Shown: positions 8,458 through 17,359 of the stretch, piece after piece
How the letters are laid out: each line of letters starts with the position of its first letter
How positions within the stretch are numbered: position 1 is the first letter of the stretch
NCBI RefSeq assembly: GCF_013283645.1
Contig: NZ_JABEKV010000009.1
Coordinates: 109,550 to 147,797, forward strand
From: Sinorhizobium psoraleae
Lineage (GTDB): Bacteria > Pseudomonadota > Alphaproteobacteria > Rhizobiales > Rhizobiaceae
Direction: 5' to 3'
Length of the DNA: 38,248 nt
Translations under genes and position numbers: made by a program
Notes under the pieces: model-generated
Databases searched by the model: none
The model's input: only the letters and a program-made list of their open reading frames with translations
What the model was told of the DNA's origin: nothing

Positions 8458-9936
8458 TCAAGAGTGAGGCCGTTCCTTGATTCTGTTCCGCAGCCGTTGG
8501 GCCGCACTGGGAATGGACGATGTTGCGCGTGGTGGCGCCGCCGCTGCTTCATCGTGGACAAACGAGGCGATGTCGTTGAGCAGCGCGAGCTCGATGGCTG
8601 CGTATGCGGGATCGCCCGAGAGGTTCACCGTTTCCCGTGGGTCGGTCTCGAGATCGAATAACTCTCGTTGGCTCAAGCCGTCGCTGGTGTAGAGAGTAAG
8701 CTTGAAGCGTTGGTTCCGCGCCATGGTCGCCTGCATCGATGGATCCCAAAAGCTGCCCCTGTCGTTTACGCCGGAGTTGCGATAAGCACAGATTGCGCTG
8801 CTGCGCCTCGTTGCGTTCCGCGATGCCATGGCAACAAGATCCTCGCTTTGCGGGCATGATTGCGTGCTGAGTCCGGCTGCCGTGAGACAGGTGGCAGCGA
8901 CGTCGCGGCCCTGCGCAAGCGCGGTGCACCGGGTTCCAGCAGCGATGCGGCTTGGCCAGCGCAATAGCAACGGCACTCCGACCGTAGGCTCGTAGAGTGC
9001 TACTCCCTTGACGAAGAGCCCATGGTCACCAAGTTGGTCGCCGTGATCGGACATGAAGATGACCAGTGTGTCGTTCGTTAGCCCGGTATCGTCCAGTGCC
9101 CTTAGAACTCGACCGATTTGCTCATCAAGGAACGCAATCGAAACGGCATAGCCGATGCGGATCTTGCGGATTTCTTCCGGTGAGAAATCCGTAAAACGCC
9201 CGAGATAGGAACTCTGCTGCTCCCGCTGGACGCAGTCGGGTTGCGTCGCCCGCGAAGGAATCGGGCTCGGAATCTTTGCTGCGTCCACTCGATTCCTGAA
9301 GGTGGACGGGTAATCCTCATAGGGATCATGGGGATCGAACAGGCTCATCAGGCAAAAGAACGGCTGCCGTTCCGCTTTCATCGACTGTATGAATGCGATG
9401 GTTCGATCCGCCGCCCACTTGCTCATGTGGACGGCTTCAGGGTGGTGAAGCTCGCCGCGGCCGTTGCGGTGAAGCGCAGCGAGGAAGTCCGGTGCGGTTT
9501 CGCGGAGCCAAGCGGTATAGCCGTTGAACGGGCTCTGCATCGCGACCGACGGTTCCAGGCACCATTCATAAATATCAAAACCGTCATGCGGGTGCCGCTC
9601 GTGTTCTTCCTTAAGACGGCTGCTGACGTGGAGTTTGCCAAAAAGCGCGGTGCAGTAGCCGGCTTCCTCTCGCAGTCGTTCTGTGAAAAGCACTTCGTCC
9701 GGGGGCAGGTTGTCATGCACCCGCTCGACCCCGTGGCCCGGCACGGGCTTGCCTGTAAGGATGCTGGCGCGCGAAGGCGTGCAGATGGGGTTGTCGACGG
9801 TGCAGTGCTCAAAGACCGCTCCGGCATTTCCCAGCTCATCGAGATTAGGTGTCGGAATCCAGTCGCAGCTGTAGACGCCAAGCGTATCCCGACGTTGCTG
9901 GTCCGTCATGATCATCAAAATGTTCGGCGGTGTCAT
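8458..9936 (-). CDS. Cytoplasmic-type sulfatase (formylglycine-dependent)
   Basis: The ATG at 9936 is preceded by GAGGT; longer in-frame starts lack support. The 492-residue protein is a type I sulfatase. The sulfatase signature C52-T-P-S-R56 (CTPSRASILTG) supplies the cysteine that is oxidised to formylglycine. Metal ligands are visible as D11-Q-Q near the N-terminus and D297-H298-x-D300 in SDHGDQLGDHG. Lysine K101 lies in GKLHV. No signal peptide is present, so the enzyme should act in the cytoplasm on an imported sulfate ester. It follows the aldolase gene by 17 bases on the same strand, forming a two-gene unit divergent from the transporter operon. No formylglycine-generating enzyme is encoded in the window, so it must lie elsewhere. 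The substrate is unknown. Confidence 0.9.
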   Translation of the reverse strand: MTPPNILMIMTDQQRRDTLGVYSCDWIPTPNLDELGNAGAVFEHCTVDNPICTPSRASILTGKPVPGHGVERVHDNLPPDEVLFTERLREEAGYCTALFGKLHVSSRLKEEHERHPHDGFDIYEWCLEPSVAMQSPFNGYTAWLRETAPDFLAALHRNGRGELHHPEAVHMSKWAADRTIAFIQSMKAERQPFFCLMSLFDPHDPYEDYPSTFRNRVDAAKIPSPIPSRATQPDCVQREQQSSYLGRFTDFSPEEIRKIRIGYAVSIAFLDEQIGRVLRALDDTGLTNDTLVIFMSDHGDQLGDHGLFVKGVALYEPTVGVPLLLRWPSRIAAGTRCTALAQGRDVAATCLTAAGLSTQSCPQSEDLVAMASRNATRRSSAICAYRNSGVNDRGSFWDPSMQATMARNQRFKLTLYTSDGLSQRELFDLETDPRETVNLSGDPAYAAIELALLNDIASFVHDEAAAAPPRATSSIPSAAQRLRNRIKERPHS

Positions 9937-9953
9937 GATGCTTACCTCGACGA

Positions 9954-10910
9954 CTACAGCATGATTTCGGGGAGGGCGGCTTTGGCTTTCTCCCGTAGTC
10001 CCGATACGACCTGGGGATCGAGCCAGCGATACGGCCGGCGCAGCCGCGTGCCGATGTCCGCCCATCCTCCGATCGCGGCCAACAGCTTGTCCAGTGCAGC
10101 ATTCGAATAACCGTGCACTTTGGCGAGGGGTGTGATGTGGACTTCGAGGAAAGTGCGCAGACGTGCTTCCACCTTGAGAGCCTGTTCGATGTCGCTGGCC
10201 ATCGATGCGGTCCAGCGCTGCGCTCCCGACGGGCTCAGGCAGGCGACGTTAGAGAATGCCCCGACGGCAACGCCTTGTTTGACGCCCGTCGCAAGATGAT
10301 GTCCGGGAACATAAATTCCCCAGGCATCGAGCCACTGGCGGGCTTGCTCATACCAGGATGAGTCTCCGTCTCCGAGCTTGACGCCAACGATCTCGGGCAC
10401 CGGCGCGAGGATCTCCGCCAGTTCGGCCGGGGCAAAGACGCGCTTTGCATGCGGCGGATGGTAGAGAACCAGCGGTGCCGAGCCGGCCGCCTCTGCAGCC
10501 ATCCCGAGGAAATCCGATGCCTCGTCTGTGGTCACGGGCCACCAATCCGGAAGGATCACCTGGATTGCCTCCGGCTCGAGCCTTGCCGCCCTTCGCACGC
10601 GTTCCAGGGATATCCGTGGATCAGGTTGGCAGGCGCCGATGACGAAAGGCATCGCCGCGGGCTTGCAGCGATCCGCCAGCAGCTGCTGAATGGCATCGAA
10701 TTCTGCCTCTGTTTGATTGTGGAATTCACCCGCAGTGCCGTTGGAGTAGATGCCATCCACGCCGGCTGCGATCAGGTGGTCGATTTCGTCGGTAAGGCGC
10801 GCGTAATCGATCGAATCGTCATCATTTATCGGCAAGAGCAGCGTCGCCCAGTTTCCGCGAATGCGGCCCCAGCGACCATTCTGCCATTCGAACTTTACGG
10901 CTGCCACCAC
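9954..10910 (-). CDS. Dihydrodipicolinate synthase/N-acetylneuraminate lyase family aldolase
   Basis: This 318-residue TIM-barrel class I aldolase belongs to the DapA superfamily. Visible are the GTAGE motif at 58-62 (pyruvate-binding loop), the Y150-HPP segment that matches the catalytic tyrosine, and the Schiff-base lysine K178 in GVKLGDGD. The start is GTG at 10910, after GGGAGGTGAGGT. Members with a catabolic context usually cleave or dehydrate 2-keto-3-deoxy acids rather than make dihydrodipicolinate. The substrate cannot be read from sequence. Pairing with a sulfatase gene, and a second aldolase in the divergent operon, argues for two steps or two substrates in one sulfated-compound pathway. 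Confidence 0.88.
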   Translation of the reverse strand: MVAAVKFEWQNGRWGRIRGNWATLLLPINDDDSIDYARLTDEIDHLIAAGVDGIYSNGTAGEFHNQTEAEFDAIQQLLADRCKPAAMPFVIGACQPDPRISLERVRRAARLEPEAIQVILPDWWPVTTDEASDFLGMAAEAAGSAPLVLYHPPHAKRVFAPAELAEILAPVPEIVGVKLGDGDSSWYEQARQWLDAWGIYVPGHHLATGVKQGVAVGAFSNVACLSPSGAQRWTASMASDIEQALKVEARLRTFLEVHITPLAKVHGYSNAALDKLLAAIGGWADIGTRLRRPYRWLDPQVVSGLREKAKAALPEIML

Positions 10911-10989
10911 ACCTCACCTCCCTTTGCGGCCTCGGGATTCAGCTGCGCTTTCCAGCTATGCCGGCGGCTGAATCCATTCGTCGTTCATT

Positions 10990-11021
10990 TATAGACTTGC
11001 AAAATATCCTACAAGTCGATA
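10990..11021. promoter_or_regulatory. Candidate GntR operator between divergent units
   Basis: TATAGACTTG and CAAGTCGATA form a 10-bp-arm inverted repeat with one mismatch and a 12-base AT-rich spacer. It lies 80 bases before the aldolase start on one side and 42 bases before the GntR gene on the other. Position and symmetry fit the binding site of the neighbouring FadR-type regulator, which would control both directions. The dyad is seen; binding is inferred. Confidence 0.5.
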
Positions 11022-11062
11022 TACCTCAACCGTATTGGAAGCCTGTGCACAGGGAGTGATGC

Positions 11063-11794
11063 TTGGCAAAGCCGATAAAGCCGTTGGCGCGTCCGCCGCT
11101 TCTGCATGTCAGCGTGCAGGAGAGCCTGCGCAGCTATATCGAGGATAATAAGCTTTCCGCGGGCGCGGCCCTGCCGCCGGAGACTTTCCTGGCGCAGCAA
11201 CTGGGGGTCGGACGCAACTCCGTGCGCGAGGCGATCAAGGCGCTGGAATCGGTCGGCATCCTCGAGACGCGACGCGGCATCGGGGTTTTCGTCAAGGAAT
11301 TCTCGTTTGCGCCATTGCTGGACAATCTTGCCTACGGTCTGCAGGCTTCGCTGCGCGACGTCGAAGAGTTGCAGGAGATCCGTCGCGTATTGGAAACCGG
11401 CCTGATCGATAGAACCATCGAGATGATCGGCGAGGAGGATATTGCCGAGCTCCGCGAGCTAACCGATCGCATGCGTCAACGCGCTGAACGCGGCGAGAGC
11501 TTTGCCGAGGAAGACCAGCAATTTCACCAGCTGCTGTTCCGCTGCCAAAACAACAAGATGCTGAGCGCGCTGATCGATATCTTCTGGTCTGCTTTCTACA
11601 AGGCTTCGGACCTTACAAATCTGACCAATCCGAACCCTCTGGCCACCTGGCGCGATCACCACGAGATTGTCGAAGCCGTTGCGGCCAGAGATGTCGAGGC
11701 AGCGCGCAGGCGTCTTGGCGAACACTATTCCGGAATCAGGAGGGTTATCGCGATGAACCGGCCCGAGGAGGAGCTCGATCCGGTCCAGCAATAA
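11063..11794 (+). CDS. GntR-family (FadR subfamily, FCD domain) regulator
   Basis: This 243-residue protein has an N-terminal winged helix-turn-helix (about residues 14-78, with LPPETFLAQQLGVGRNSVRE as the typical core) and an all-helical FCD ligand domain (about 95-225) of the FadR type. The start is TTG at 11063 with AGGGAG upstream. It is the first gene of the transporter operon, 23 bases before the solute-binding protein, and lies beside a strong dyad. FadR-type regulators of catabolic operons are usually repressors released by a small organic acid or pathway intermediate, so it probably senses a product of the aldolase/sulfatase pathway. Self-regulation is likely from its position. Confidence 0.92.
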   Translation: MAKPIKPLARPPLLHVSVQESLRSYIEDNKLSAGAALPPETFLAQQLGVGRNSVREAIKALESVGILETRRGIGVFVKEFSFAPLLDNLAYGLQASLRDVEELQEIRRVLETGLIDRTIEMIGEEDIAELRELTDRMRQRAERGESFAEEDQQFHQLLFRCQNNKMLSALIDIFWSAFYKASDLTNLTNPNPLATWRDHHEIVEAVAARDVEAARRRLGEHYSGIRRVIAMNRPEEELDPVQQ

Positions 11795-11817
11795 ACTGAA
11801 TACAAGAGGAGGAGAGC

Positions 11818-13404
11818 ATGCATCGACGAAATTTCGGCCGCCTTCTGGCGGTGGCAGCCTTTGCTTTTGCCAGTGCCACCGCGATGGTGTCCACGCCGGT
11901 TCTGGCGCAGGAGAAAAAGACCATTGTCGGCGGCTTCGACGTGGGGCCGGGCGGTTTTCCCGGTAACTTCAACCCGCAGACCGCAACCGCCGGCTTTACT
12001 TGGCTCAACACCTATTTCGAGCCGCTGGTCATCTACACATCCGATCTGTCGAAGCTCGTCGGCGCGCTCGCATCCGAGTTCACCGTCAGCGAAGATAACC
12101 TTTCCTACACCTTCAAGCTGGTCGATACGAAGTGGCACGACGGCGAGCCCTTCACCTCGGCGGACGTCAAGTTCACATTGGAACTCGCCAAGAACGCCGA
12201 CAGCGGCAGTATTTTCGCCGCCCGGCTCGCCGACATCGCGTCGATCGAGGCTCCTGACGAGCACACGGCAGTCGTCAAGCTCAACAAGCCCAACTCGGCC
12301 TTCCTGTCCGTCTTGGCGCAGGTGATGATGCTGCCGGAGCACGCCCTGTCGTCCATGGATGTCAAGGAAATCGCCAAGAGCCCGTGGTGGTCGACAAAAC
12401 CGGTTGGCACAGGTCCGTTCAAGTTTGTGAAGTATGTCAGCGATCAGTATGTCGAAATGGCTGCCTATGACGGTTATCGGGGCGGCAAGCCGAAGGTGGA
12501 TCGCTTGATCAACCGGTATTTCGCCAATCCCGCTGCGGCCGTCTCGGCACTCTCGGCTGGAGAGATCCAGTTCACCTTCGCCGAGCCTGACGACGCCAAG
12601 ACCTTCAAGGGCAATGACGACTTCCAGATCATCGAAGGCGACTCCTATGTGGTGAACTACATCGGCTTCAATCACAGGGCCGGAATCTGGAACGACCTTC
12701 GCGTGCGGCAGGCGGTCATCCACGCCATCGATCGAAACGCGATCATTTCAAGTCTGTTCGGCGGTGCGGCCAAGATGGCCAACTGCGGCTATGTCGTGCC
12801 GCAGCTCGTTCCGAACGGCCTTGACGATTATGCCTACGACCCGCAGAAGGCGAAGGAACTGCTTGAGGAGGCAGGCTGGGACGAGATCAACGGCGACAAG
12901 CCGATCCCGTGGCTCACCTACTATAACACGCCGCAGGTAGCCAACGTCATGGCGGCGATCCAGGCCATGCTCGCGCAGGTTGGCATCAATGTGGCGCCGC
13001 GCGCCCTTGATGTCCCGAGCTACAACGGCATCGTCCGAAGTGAGAAGTGGTCGGAGTTCCCGCTGGTCTATGCCGGCCTGCAGAACGGCCCCAACCCGGC
13101 TTCGCTCAACGTCGGGCTCAATGCCGCCCAGATACCGCCCGCCGGCAACAACATCATGCGTGTCGAGATGCCTCAGCTTACCGAGGCATTGAATGCGGCG
13201 ATGGCGGAGACTGATCCGGCCAAGGCGGACGCCAAGTGGCAGCAGGTCTGCAAGGAAATGAACGCTGAGCTTCCCTGGAGCCCGATGTGGGTCGCGAGCC
13301 GCTACGGGGTCGCGTCCAGCAAGCTCAAGGACTTCTTCTGGACGCCTGCTCCGGGCGGCGGTCCATTCGTCTCCCACCCGGAGAAGTGGGATATCGCTCC
13401 GTAA
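11818..13404 (+). CDS. ABC transporter solute-binding protein, family 5 (DppA/OppA type)
   Basis: This 528-residue periplasmic binding protein has a clear signal peptide: MHRR start, a hydrophobic run over residues 8-29, and likely cleavage after VLA at about residue 30. The family-5 fold typical of peptide, opine, nickel and some oligosaccharide transporters follows (WHDGEPFTSADVKFTLE segment, RVRQAVIHAIDRN-like segment). A strong GGAGGAG ribosome site precedes the ATG. It delivers the ligand to the permeases and ATPases encoded downstream. The ligand is not readable from sequence; the neighbouring sulfatases suggest a sulfated organic molecule. Confidence 0.92.
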   Translation: MHRRNFGRLLAVAAFAFASATAMVSTPVLAQEKKTIVGGFDVGPGGFPGNFNPQTATAGFTWLNTYFEPLVIYTSDLSKLVGALASEFTVSEDNLSYTFKLVDTKWHDGEPFTSADVKFTLELAKNADSGSIFAARLADIASIEAPDEHTAVVKLNKPNSAFLSVLAQVMMLPEHALSSMDVKEIAKSPWWSTKPVGTGPFKFVKYVSDQYVEMAAYDGYRGGKPKVDRLINRYFANPAAAVSALSAGEIQFTFAEPDDAKTFKGNDDFQIIEGDSYVVNYIGFNHRAGIWNDLRVRQAVIHAIDRNAIISSLFGGAAKMANCGYVVPQLVPNGLDDYAYDPQKAKELLEEAGWDEINGDKPIPWLTYYNTPQVANVMAAIQAMLAQVGINVAPRALDVPSYNGIVRSEKWSEFPLVYAGLQNGPNPASLNVGLNAAQIPPAGNNIMRVEMPQLTEALNAAMAETDPAKADAKWQQVCKEMNAELPWSPMWVASRYGVASSKLKDFFWTPAPGGGPFVSHPEKWDIAP

Positions 13405-13455
13405 ATGGGGCTGGGGCGAGGGGCGGCCGGACGGTCAAGTCCGGCCGCATCCCTA

Positions 13456-13560
13456 CTGCATGTTTCCTTTAATCGGAGCCGATTTAAGGACAAAAATATG
13501 CGGCAATTCAAAGCGCTACAGCGTCTTTTGCGCGTCTGATAAGACGCGCGGCGCTGTAGG
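13456..13560 (+). repeat. Rhizobial-type intergenic hairpin element with mini-ORF
   Basis: Between binding-protein and permease genes lie a small palindrome (AATCGG-AG-CCGATT, 13471-13484) and then a long hairpin. The hairpin has outer arms CTACAGCG at 13516-13523 and CGCTGTAG at 13552-13559, and an inner stem CGCGTC at 13531-13536 with GACGCG at 13543-13548. The ATG at 13498 opens a 13-codon reading frame (MRQFKALQRLLRV) whose stop lies in the loop. I recall very similar elements dispersed in Rhizobiaceae intergenic regions. Here the hairpin could protect the upstream mRNA end and raise binding-protein over permease output. Confidence 0.6.
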
Positions 13561-13578
13561 GGACCCTGTTGGTGAAAC

Positions 13579-14538
13579 ATGCTGCAATATGTCCTCCGCC
13601 GCACGGTTGTCGGCCTGCTCATGCTCTTGGCCCTGACCGTCCTCATCTTTACGCTGCTGCGGCTCACGCCCGGCGACCCTATCGATGCCTACATCAACCC
13701 GTCGGTCCCGATGTCAGCCTCGGATCTTGTGGCGCTGCGCACGCGCCTCGGCCTCGATCAGCCGCTGCCGGTGCAGTATTTCGCCTGGCTTGGTGCCGCC
13801 GTGACCGGAGATTTCGGCTATTCCATCCAGCGCGGCGGCGAACCAGTGCTGCCGCTCGTCCTCGGCCGCATTGGACCGACGATCCTGCTGATGTTCAGCG
13901 GGCTTGCTATCTCAGTCGTCGTTGGGATAGCAGCCGGCATCCTTGCCGCAGTCCGGCGCAACCAGTTCGCCGATCTCTCGCTGTCCACGGCGGCTTTCGT
14001 CGGCATCTCCAGCCCGGCCTTCCTGACGGCCCTTTTGGGGCTGTATGTGTTTGCGGTCGTCTTGCGGTGGGTGCCGGCCGGAGGCATGCTGACACCGGGC
14101 GCTCCCTTCTCCGTCGGCGACCTGCTGGCGCACCTCATCCTGCCGGCGGCCCTGCTTTCGATCGGCCACGGCGCGCTGATCATGCGCTATATGCGCTCCT
14201 CACTGCTCGAGGTGCTGTCGCAGGATTACGTGCGGACGGCGCGCGCCAAAGGCGTTCGCGAGTTCTGGGTTATCGTCAAACATGCTGTGCGCAATGCCCT
14301 GCTGCCGGTGATCACGGTGATCGGATCCACGATCGGTATCGCAATCGGGGGCGCCATCTTCATTGAGAGCGTGTTTGACTGGCCGGGAATGGGCCTGTTG
14401 ATGATCAACGCCGTGGTCCGACGCGACTATCCCGTCATCATGTGTGCGACGCTGCTGACTGGCGCCTGCGTCATCCTCGTCAACCTCTTGACCGACATCG
14501 CCTATGCCGCTGTCGATCCGCGTATCAAGGTGGCGTAA
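13579..14538 (+). CDS. ABC transporter permease, DppB type
   Basis: This 319-residue inner-membrane permease opens with a transmembrane helix at about residues 9-30 (VVGLLMLLALTVLIFTLL) and has about six helices in total. It carries the conserved cytoplasmic coupling loop (DYVRTARAKGVREFWVIVKH) and the FIESVFDWPGMGLLM segment typical of DppB/OppB proteins. It pairs with the next permease to form the translocation pore of the family-5 importer. It lies after the intergenic hairpin and directly before the second permease gene. Confidence 0.92.
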   Translation: MLQYVLRRTVVGLLMLLALTVLIFTLLRLTPGDPIDAYINPSVPMSASDLVALRTRLGLDQPLPVQYFAWLGAAVTGDFGYSIQRGGEPVLPLVLGRIGPTILLMFSGLAISVVVGIAAGILAAVRRNQFADLSLSTAAFVGISSPAFLTALLGLYVFAVVLRWVPAGGMLTPGAPFSVGDLLAHLILPAALLSIGHGALIMRYMRSSLLEVLSQDYVRTARAKGVREFWVIVKHAVRNALLPVITVIGSTIGIAIGGAIFIESVFDWPGMGLLMINAVVRRDYPVIMCATLLTGACVILVNLLTDIAYAAVDPRIKVA

Positions 14539-14539
14539 G

Positions 14540-15415
14540 ATGACCAGCCTGACGAAGATACGTTCGGCCGGCCCCATCCGTCGCGCGATGTCGCGCTTTC
14601 TTAACAACGGCGCGGCCGTGGCCGGTTCGGCCATCCTGATTCCGATCCTGTTGCTCACCCTTACCTATGATCTGTGGTGGCCTTACAAACCCAACGACAT
14701 CGACCTCCTGGCGATGAACCAGGGGCCGTCGTCAGCTCACTGGCTTGGAAGCGACGGCGTGGGGCGGGATATCATGGCGCGACTCCTGCAGGGCGGCCGG
14801 ATCTCGCTGCTCGTGGCGACAGCGTCGATGGCGATTTCCACGTTTATCGGCTTCTTCGTCGGCTCCGTCGCCGGCTTCGGAGGGCGCCTCGTTGACGGTG
14901 CTACGATGCGCCTCGTGGACCTTGCCATGACCTTGCCGCCGATCATCTTCCTCCTGGTCCTCGCCTCGATCGTTGGCAGCGGCATCATGCCGACGATCCT
15001 CGTGATTTCGCTACTGTCGTGGCCGGTGCTCTCGCGCATGGTCCGGGCGCGGCTGCTGGAGCTGCGCGAGCGGGATTTCGTCGTGGCATCGCGCGGTATG
15101 GGCGCGGGCCTCAGGCACCTGCTGTTTCGGCATGCTCTGCCCAATACGATCGATATTCTCGTGGTCTATGCCACGTTGCAGGTGGCGAGCGGTATCCTGC
15201 TGGAGGCAGGCCTCTCCTTCCTCGGCCTCGGCGTCACGCCACCGGAAGCGAGCTGGGGCAACATGCTGAACGCTGCCCGCGCGACACATGTCCTCGAAAA
15301 TTACCCCTGGCAATGGATGTTCCCCGGCGCGGCGCTCGTCGTGACCGTCCTTGCCATCAACTTCGTGGGCGATGGGCTTCGTGATGCCTTCGACCCGCGC
15401 TCCGAACTCAAGTGA
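14540..15415 (+). CDS. ABC transporter permease, DppC type
   Basis: This 291-residue permease starts at ATG 14540, one base past the previous stop, with AAGGTGG upstream. It has the N-terminal anchor helix of DppC/OppC proteins, the motif HWLGSDGVGRDIMARLLQGG, helices across the binding-protein-dependent transport domain, and the coupling loop ASRGMGAGLRHLLFRH. The LSFLGLGVTPPEASWGNML segment is nearly diagnostic of the DppC group. It is the partner of the preceding permease. Confidence 0.93.
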   Translation: MTSLTKIRSAGPIRRAMSRFLNNGAAVAGSAILIPILLLTLTYDLWWPYKPNDIDLLAMNQGPSSAHWLGSDGVGRDIMARLLQGGRISLLVATASMAISTFIGFFVGSVAGFGGRLVDGATMRLVDLAMTLPPIIFLLVLASIVGSGIMPTILVISLLSWPVLSRMVRARLLELRERDFVVASRGMGAGLRHLLFRHALPNTIDILVVYATLQVASGILLEAGLSFLGLGVTPPEASWGNMLNAARATHVLENYPWQWMFPGAALVVTVLAINFVGDGLRDAFDPRSELK

Positions 15416-15425
15416 AAGGTCTGAA

Positions 15426-16343
15426 ATGCCCCTCTTTACCGGCGTCATTCCCCCTGTCGTCACCCCGCTCACCACAAGCTTCGAAGTGGATTACCCTTCG
15501 TTCACGCGTGTCATCGACCATCTCATCGATGGTGGTGTGCACGGCCTGTTCGTACTCGGGTCGACCAGCGAGGTCGTGTTCCACGACGAAACCACGCGGC
15601 GGCGCATCATCGAACATGCGGTCGAGCGGGTGCGCGGTCGCGTGCCGATCCTGGTCGGAGTGATCGACCCCACGACGGAGCGCGTGATTGCCCACGCACG
15701 GGTCGCGCAGTCGGCAGGTGCCGACGCTGTCGTCGTGACCGCCCCGTTCTACACGCGTACCAATCAGTCCGAGACCATCGACCACTTCCGCTACATCCGG
15801 GAGGCGGTCGAGATACCGGTGATCGCCTACGACATTCCGGTCTGCGTCGGTACAAAGCTCGAACGGAAAACCACCGTCACCCTCGCGCGCGAAGGCACCG
15901 TTGTCGGTCTCAAGGATTCAAGCGGTGACGATGGCAATCTTCGCTACGTCATGGCCGACACTGCCGATCTCGCCGACTTCTTCGTCATGACCGGATCCGA
16001 AATCGTCGCCGACAGCGTCGTGAACATGGGGGCGCATGGCATTGTGCCCGGCCTCGGAAATGTCGATCCACACGGCTATGTGCGCCTGTGGAATCTGTGC
16101 CAGGCGGGCGATTTCACGGCCGCACGCCAGGAACAGGAGCGGCTTTGCCGGCTTTTTGAGATGGTGTGGGTCAGCCTGCAGCGGACCAGTGCAGGTTCTG
16201 CTGGCGTGGGTGCCTTCAAGACCGCCATGCGCCGGCTCGGCGTCATCGACACCAACATCATGGCCCGTCCGCAACGATCCCTCAATGACGAAGAGGCCGC
16301 GATCATCGATCGCATCCTGCGTCAAACCGGCCTCCTGGACTGA
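15426..16343 (+). CDS. Second dihydrodipicolinate synthase-family aldolase
   Basis: This 305-residue DapA-superfamily protein has GSTSE at 45-49, Y135 in AYDIP and the Schiff-base lysine K163 in GLKDSSGDD, so the catalytic set is intact. The start at 15426 follows GAAAGGTC, and its stop overlaps the ATG of the next ATPase gene (TGATG). Insertion of an enzyme gene between permease and ATPase genes shows that import and catabolism are co-expressed. It differs strongly from the aldolase at 9954-10910 (different loops, GSTSE against GTAGE), so the two are not recent duplicates and may act on different intermediates. The exact reaction is unknown. Confidence 0.88.
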   Translation: MPLFTGVIPPVVTPLTTSFEVDYPSFTRVIDHLIDGGVHGLFVLGSTSEVVFHDETTRRRIIEHAVERVRGRVPILVGVIDPTTERVIAHARVAQSAGADAVVVTAPFYTRTNQSETIDHFRYIREAVEIPVIAYDIPVCVGTKLERKTTVTLAREGTVVGLKDSSGDDGNLRYVMADTADLADFFVMTGSEIVADSVVNMGAHGIVPGLGNVDPHGYVRLWNLCQAGDFTAARQEQERLCRLFEMVWVSLQRTSAGSAGVGAFKTAMRRLGVIDTNIMARPQRSLNDEEAAIIDRILRQTGLLD

Positions 16344-17356
16344 TGATGAATGTAGAGCCGATCCTCGAGATTTCGGGACTGACCACGGTTTTTCGCATTG
16401 CCGATCGCGAGATCGTCGCCGTGCGCGATCTCAATCTCACCGTCGCGACGGGAGAAACCGTGGCGCTGGTCGGCGAGTCCGGCTCTGGAAAGTCGGTGAC
16501 GAGCCTGTCGATCATGGGTCTCCTGCCGCGCGGCGTTGGCCGTATCGCCGCGGGAACGCTTCGCCTCAGACGCAAGACGGGGGAGGTCGTCGAACTTCAG
16601 AGCATCGGCGGCGAAGCGTTGCGCCGGGTGCGCGGCAACGATATCGGTATGGTCTTTCAGGAACCACTGACCAGCCTCAATCCGGTCTATACCGTCGGTG
16701 AGCAGATTGCCGAGCCGATCCGCATTCACCTCGGCAAGTCCCGCCGCGAGGCTCTGGCCGATGCCATCCAGCGGCTGGAGGATGTCGGCATTCCCGATCC
16801 ACGCCGGCGTGCCGGACAATATCCGCACGAATTGTCGGGCGGCATGCGGCAGCGGGCAACGATCGCCATGGCTCTGGCATGCAACCCGACGCTGCTGATC
16901 GCTGACGAGCCTACAACTGCCCTCGATGTCACCATCCAGGCGCAGATCCTCGACCTGCTCGGCCATCTGCAACGGGAACGTGGTATGGGCATGCTGTTCG
17001 TCACCCACAACCTCGGGGTCGTTGCGGAGATCGCCGATCGCGTGGCAGTCATGTATGCCGGCTCGGTCGTCGAGACCGGGAGCGTGGCGCGGGTCTTCGC
17101 CCATCCGCGCCACCCCTATACCCAGGGGCTGATGCGCTCTGTGCCGCGGCTTGGAACAGCAACGCGCCTCAAGGAAGCGGGCACGCCGCTGCCGACGATT
17201 GCCGGATCGGTTCCAAGTCTCATGAACCTGCCTGAGGGCTGTCCATTTGCGCCGCGCTGTCCCTATCGGATAGAGGCCTGCTCTAAGGCTTACCCGCCGC
17301 TCGTCGAAACCGGCGACGGCCAGTTCAGTCGCTGCATTCGCTGGCAGGAGATCTGA
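16343..17356 (+). CDS. ABC transporter ATPase, DppD type
   Basis: This 337-residue ATPase has Walker A GESGSGKS at about 44-51, the Q-loop FQEP, the signature LSGGMRQR at about 164, Walker B LLIADEP at 184-190, and the C-terminal oligopeptide-transporter extension with the cysteine cluster GCPFAPRCPYRIEAC. That extension places it in the OppD/DppD subfamily. ATGATG at 16343 overlaps the upstream stop, so it is translationally coupled. It pairs with the ATPase encoded next. Confidence 0.94.
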   Translation: MMNVEPILEISGLTTVFRIADREIVAVRDLNLTVATGETVALVGESGSGKSVTSLSIMGLLPRGVGRIAAGTLRLRRKTGEVVELQSIGGEALRRVRGNDIGMVFQEPLTSLNPVYTVGEQIAEPIRIHLGKSRREALADAIQRLEDVGIPDPRRRAGQYPHELSGGMRQRATIAMALACNPTLLIADEPTTALDVTIQAQILDLLGHLQRERGMGMLFVTHNLGVVAEIADRVAVMYAGSVVETGSVARVFAHPRHPYTQGLMRSVPRLGTATRLKEAGTPLPTIAGSVPSLMNLPEGCPFAPRCPYRIEACSKAYPPLVETGDGQFSRCIRWQEI

Positions 17357-17359
17357 ACG

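Noticed and set aside
9241..10110. Long plus-strand reading frame opposite the sulfatase and aldolase genes
   Set aside because: Antisense shadow of GC-rich genes with clear catalytic motifs on the other strand.
11725..12723. Long minus-strand reading frame opposite the solute-binding protein gene
   Set aside because: Antisense shadow. The plus-strand product has a signal peptide and family motifs.
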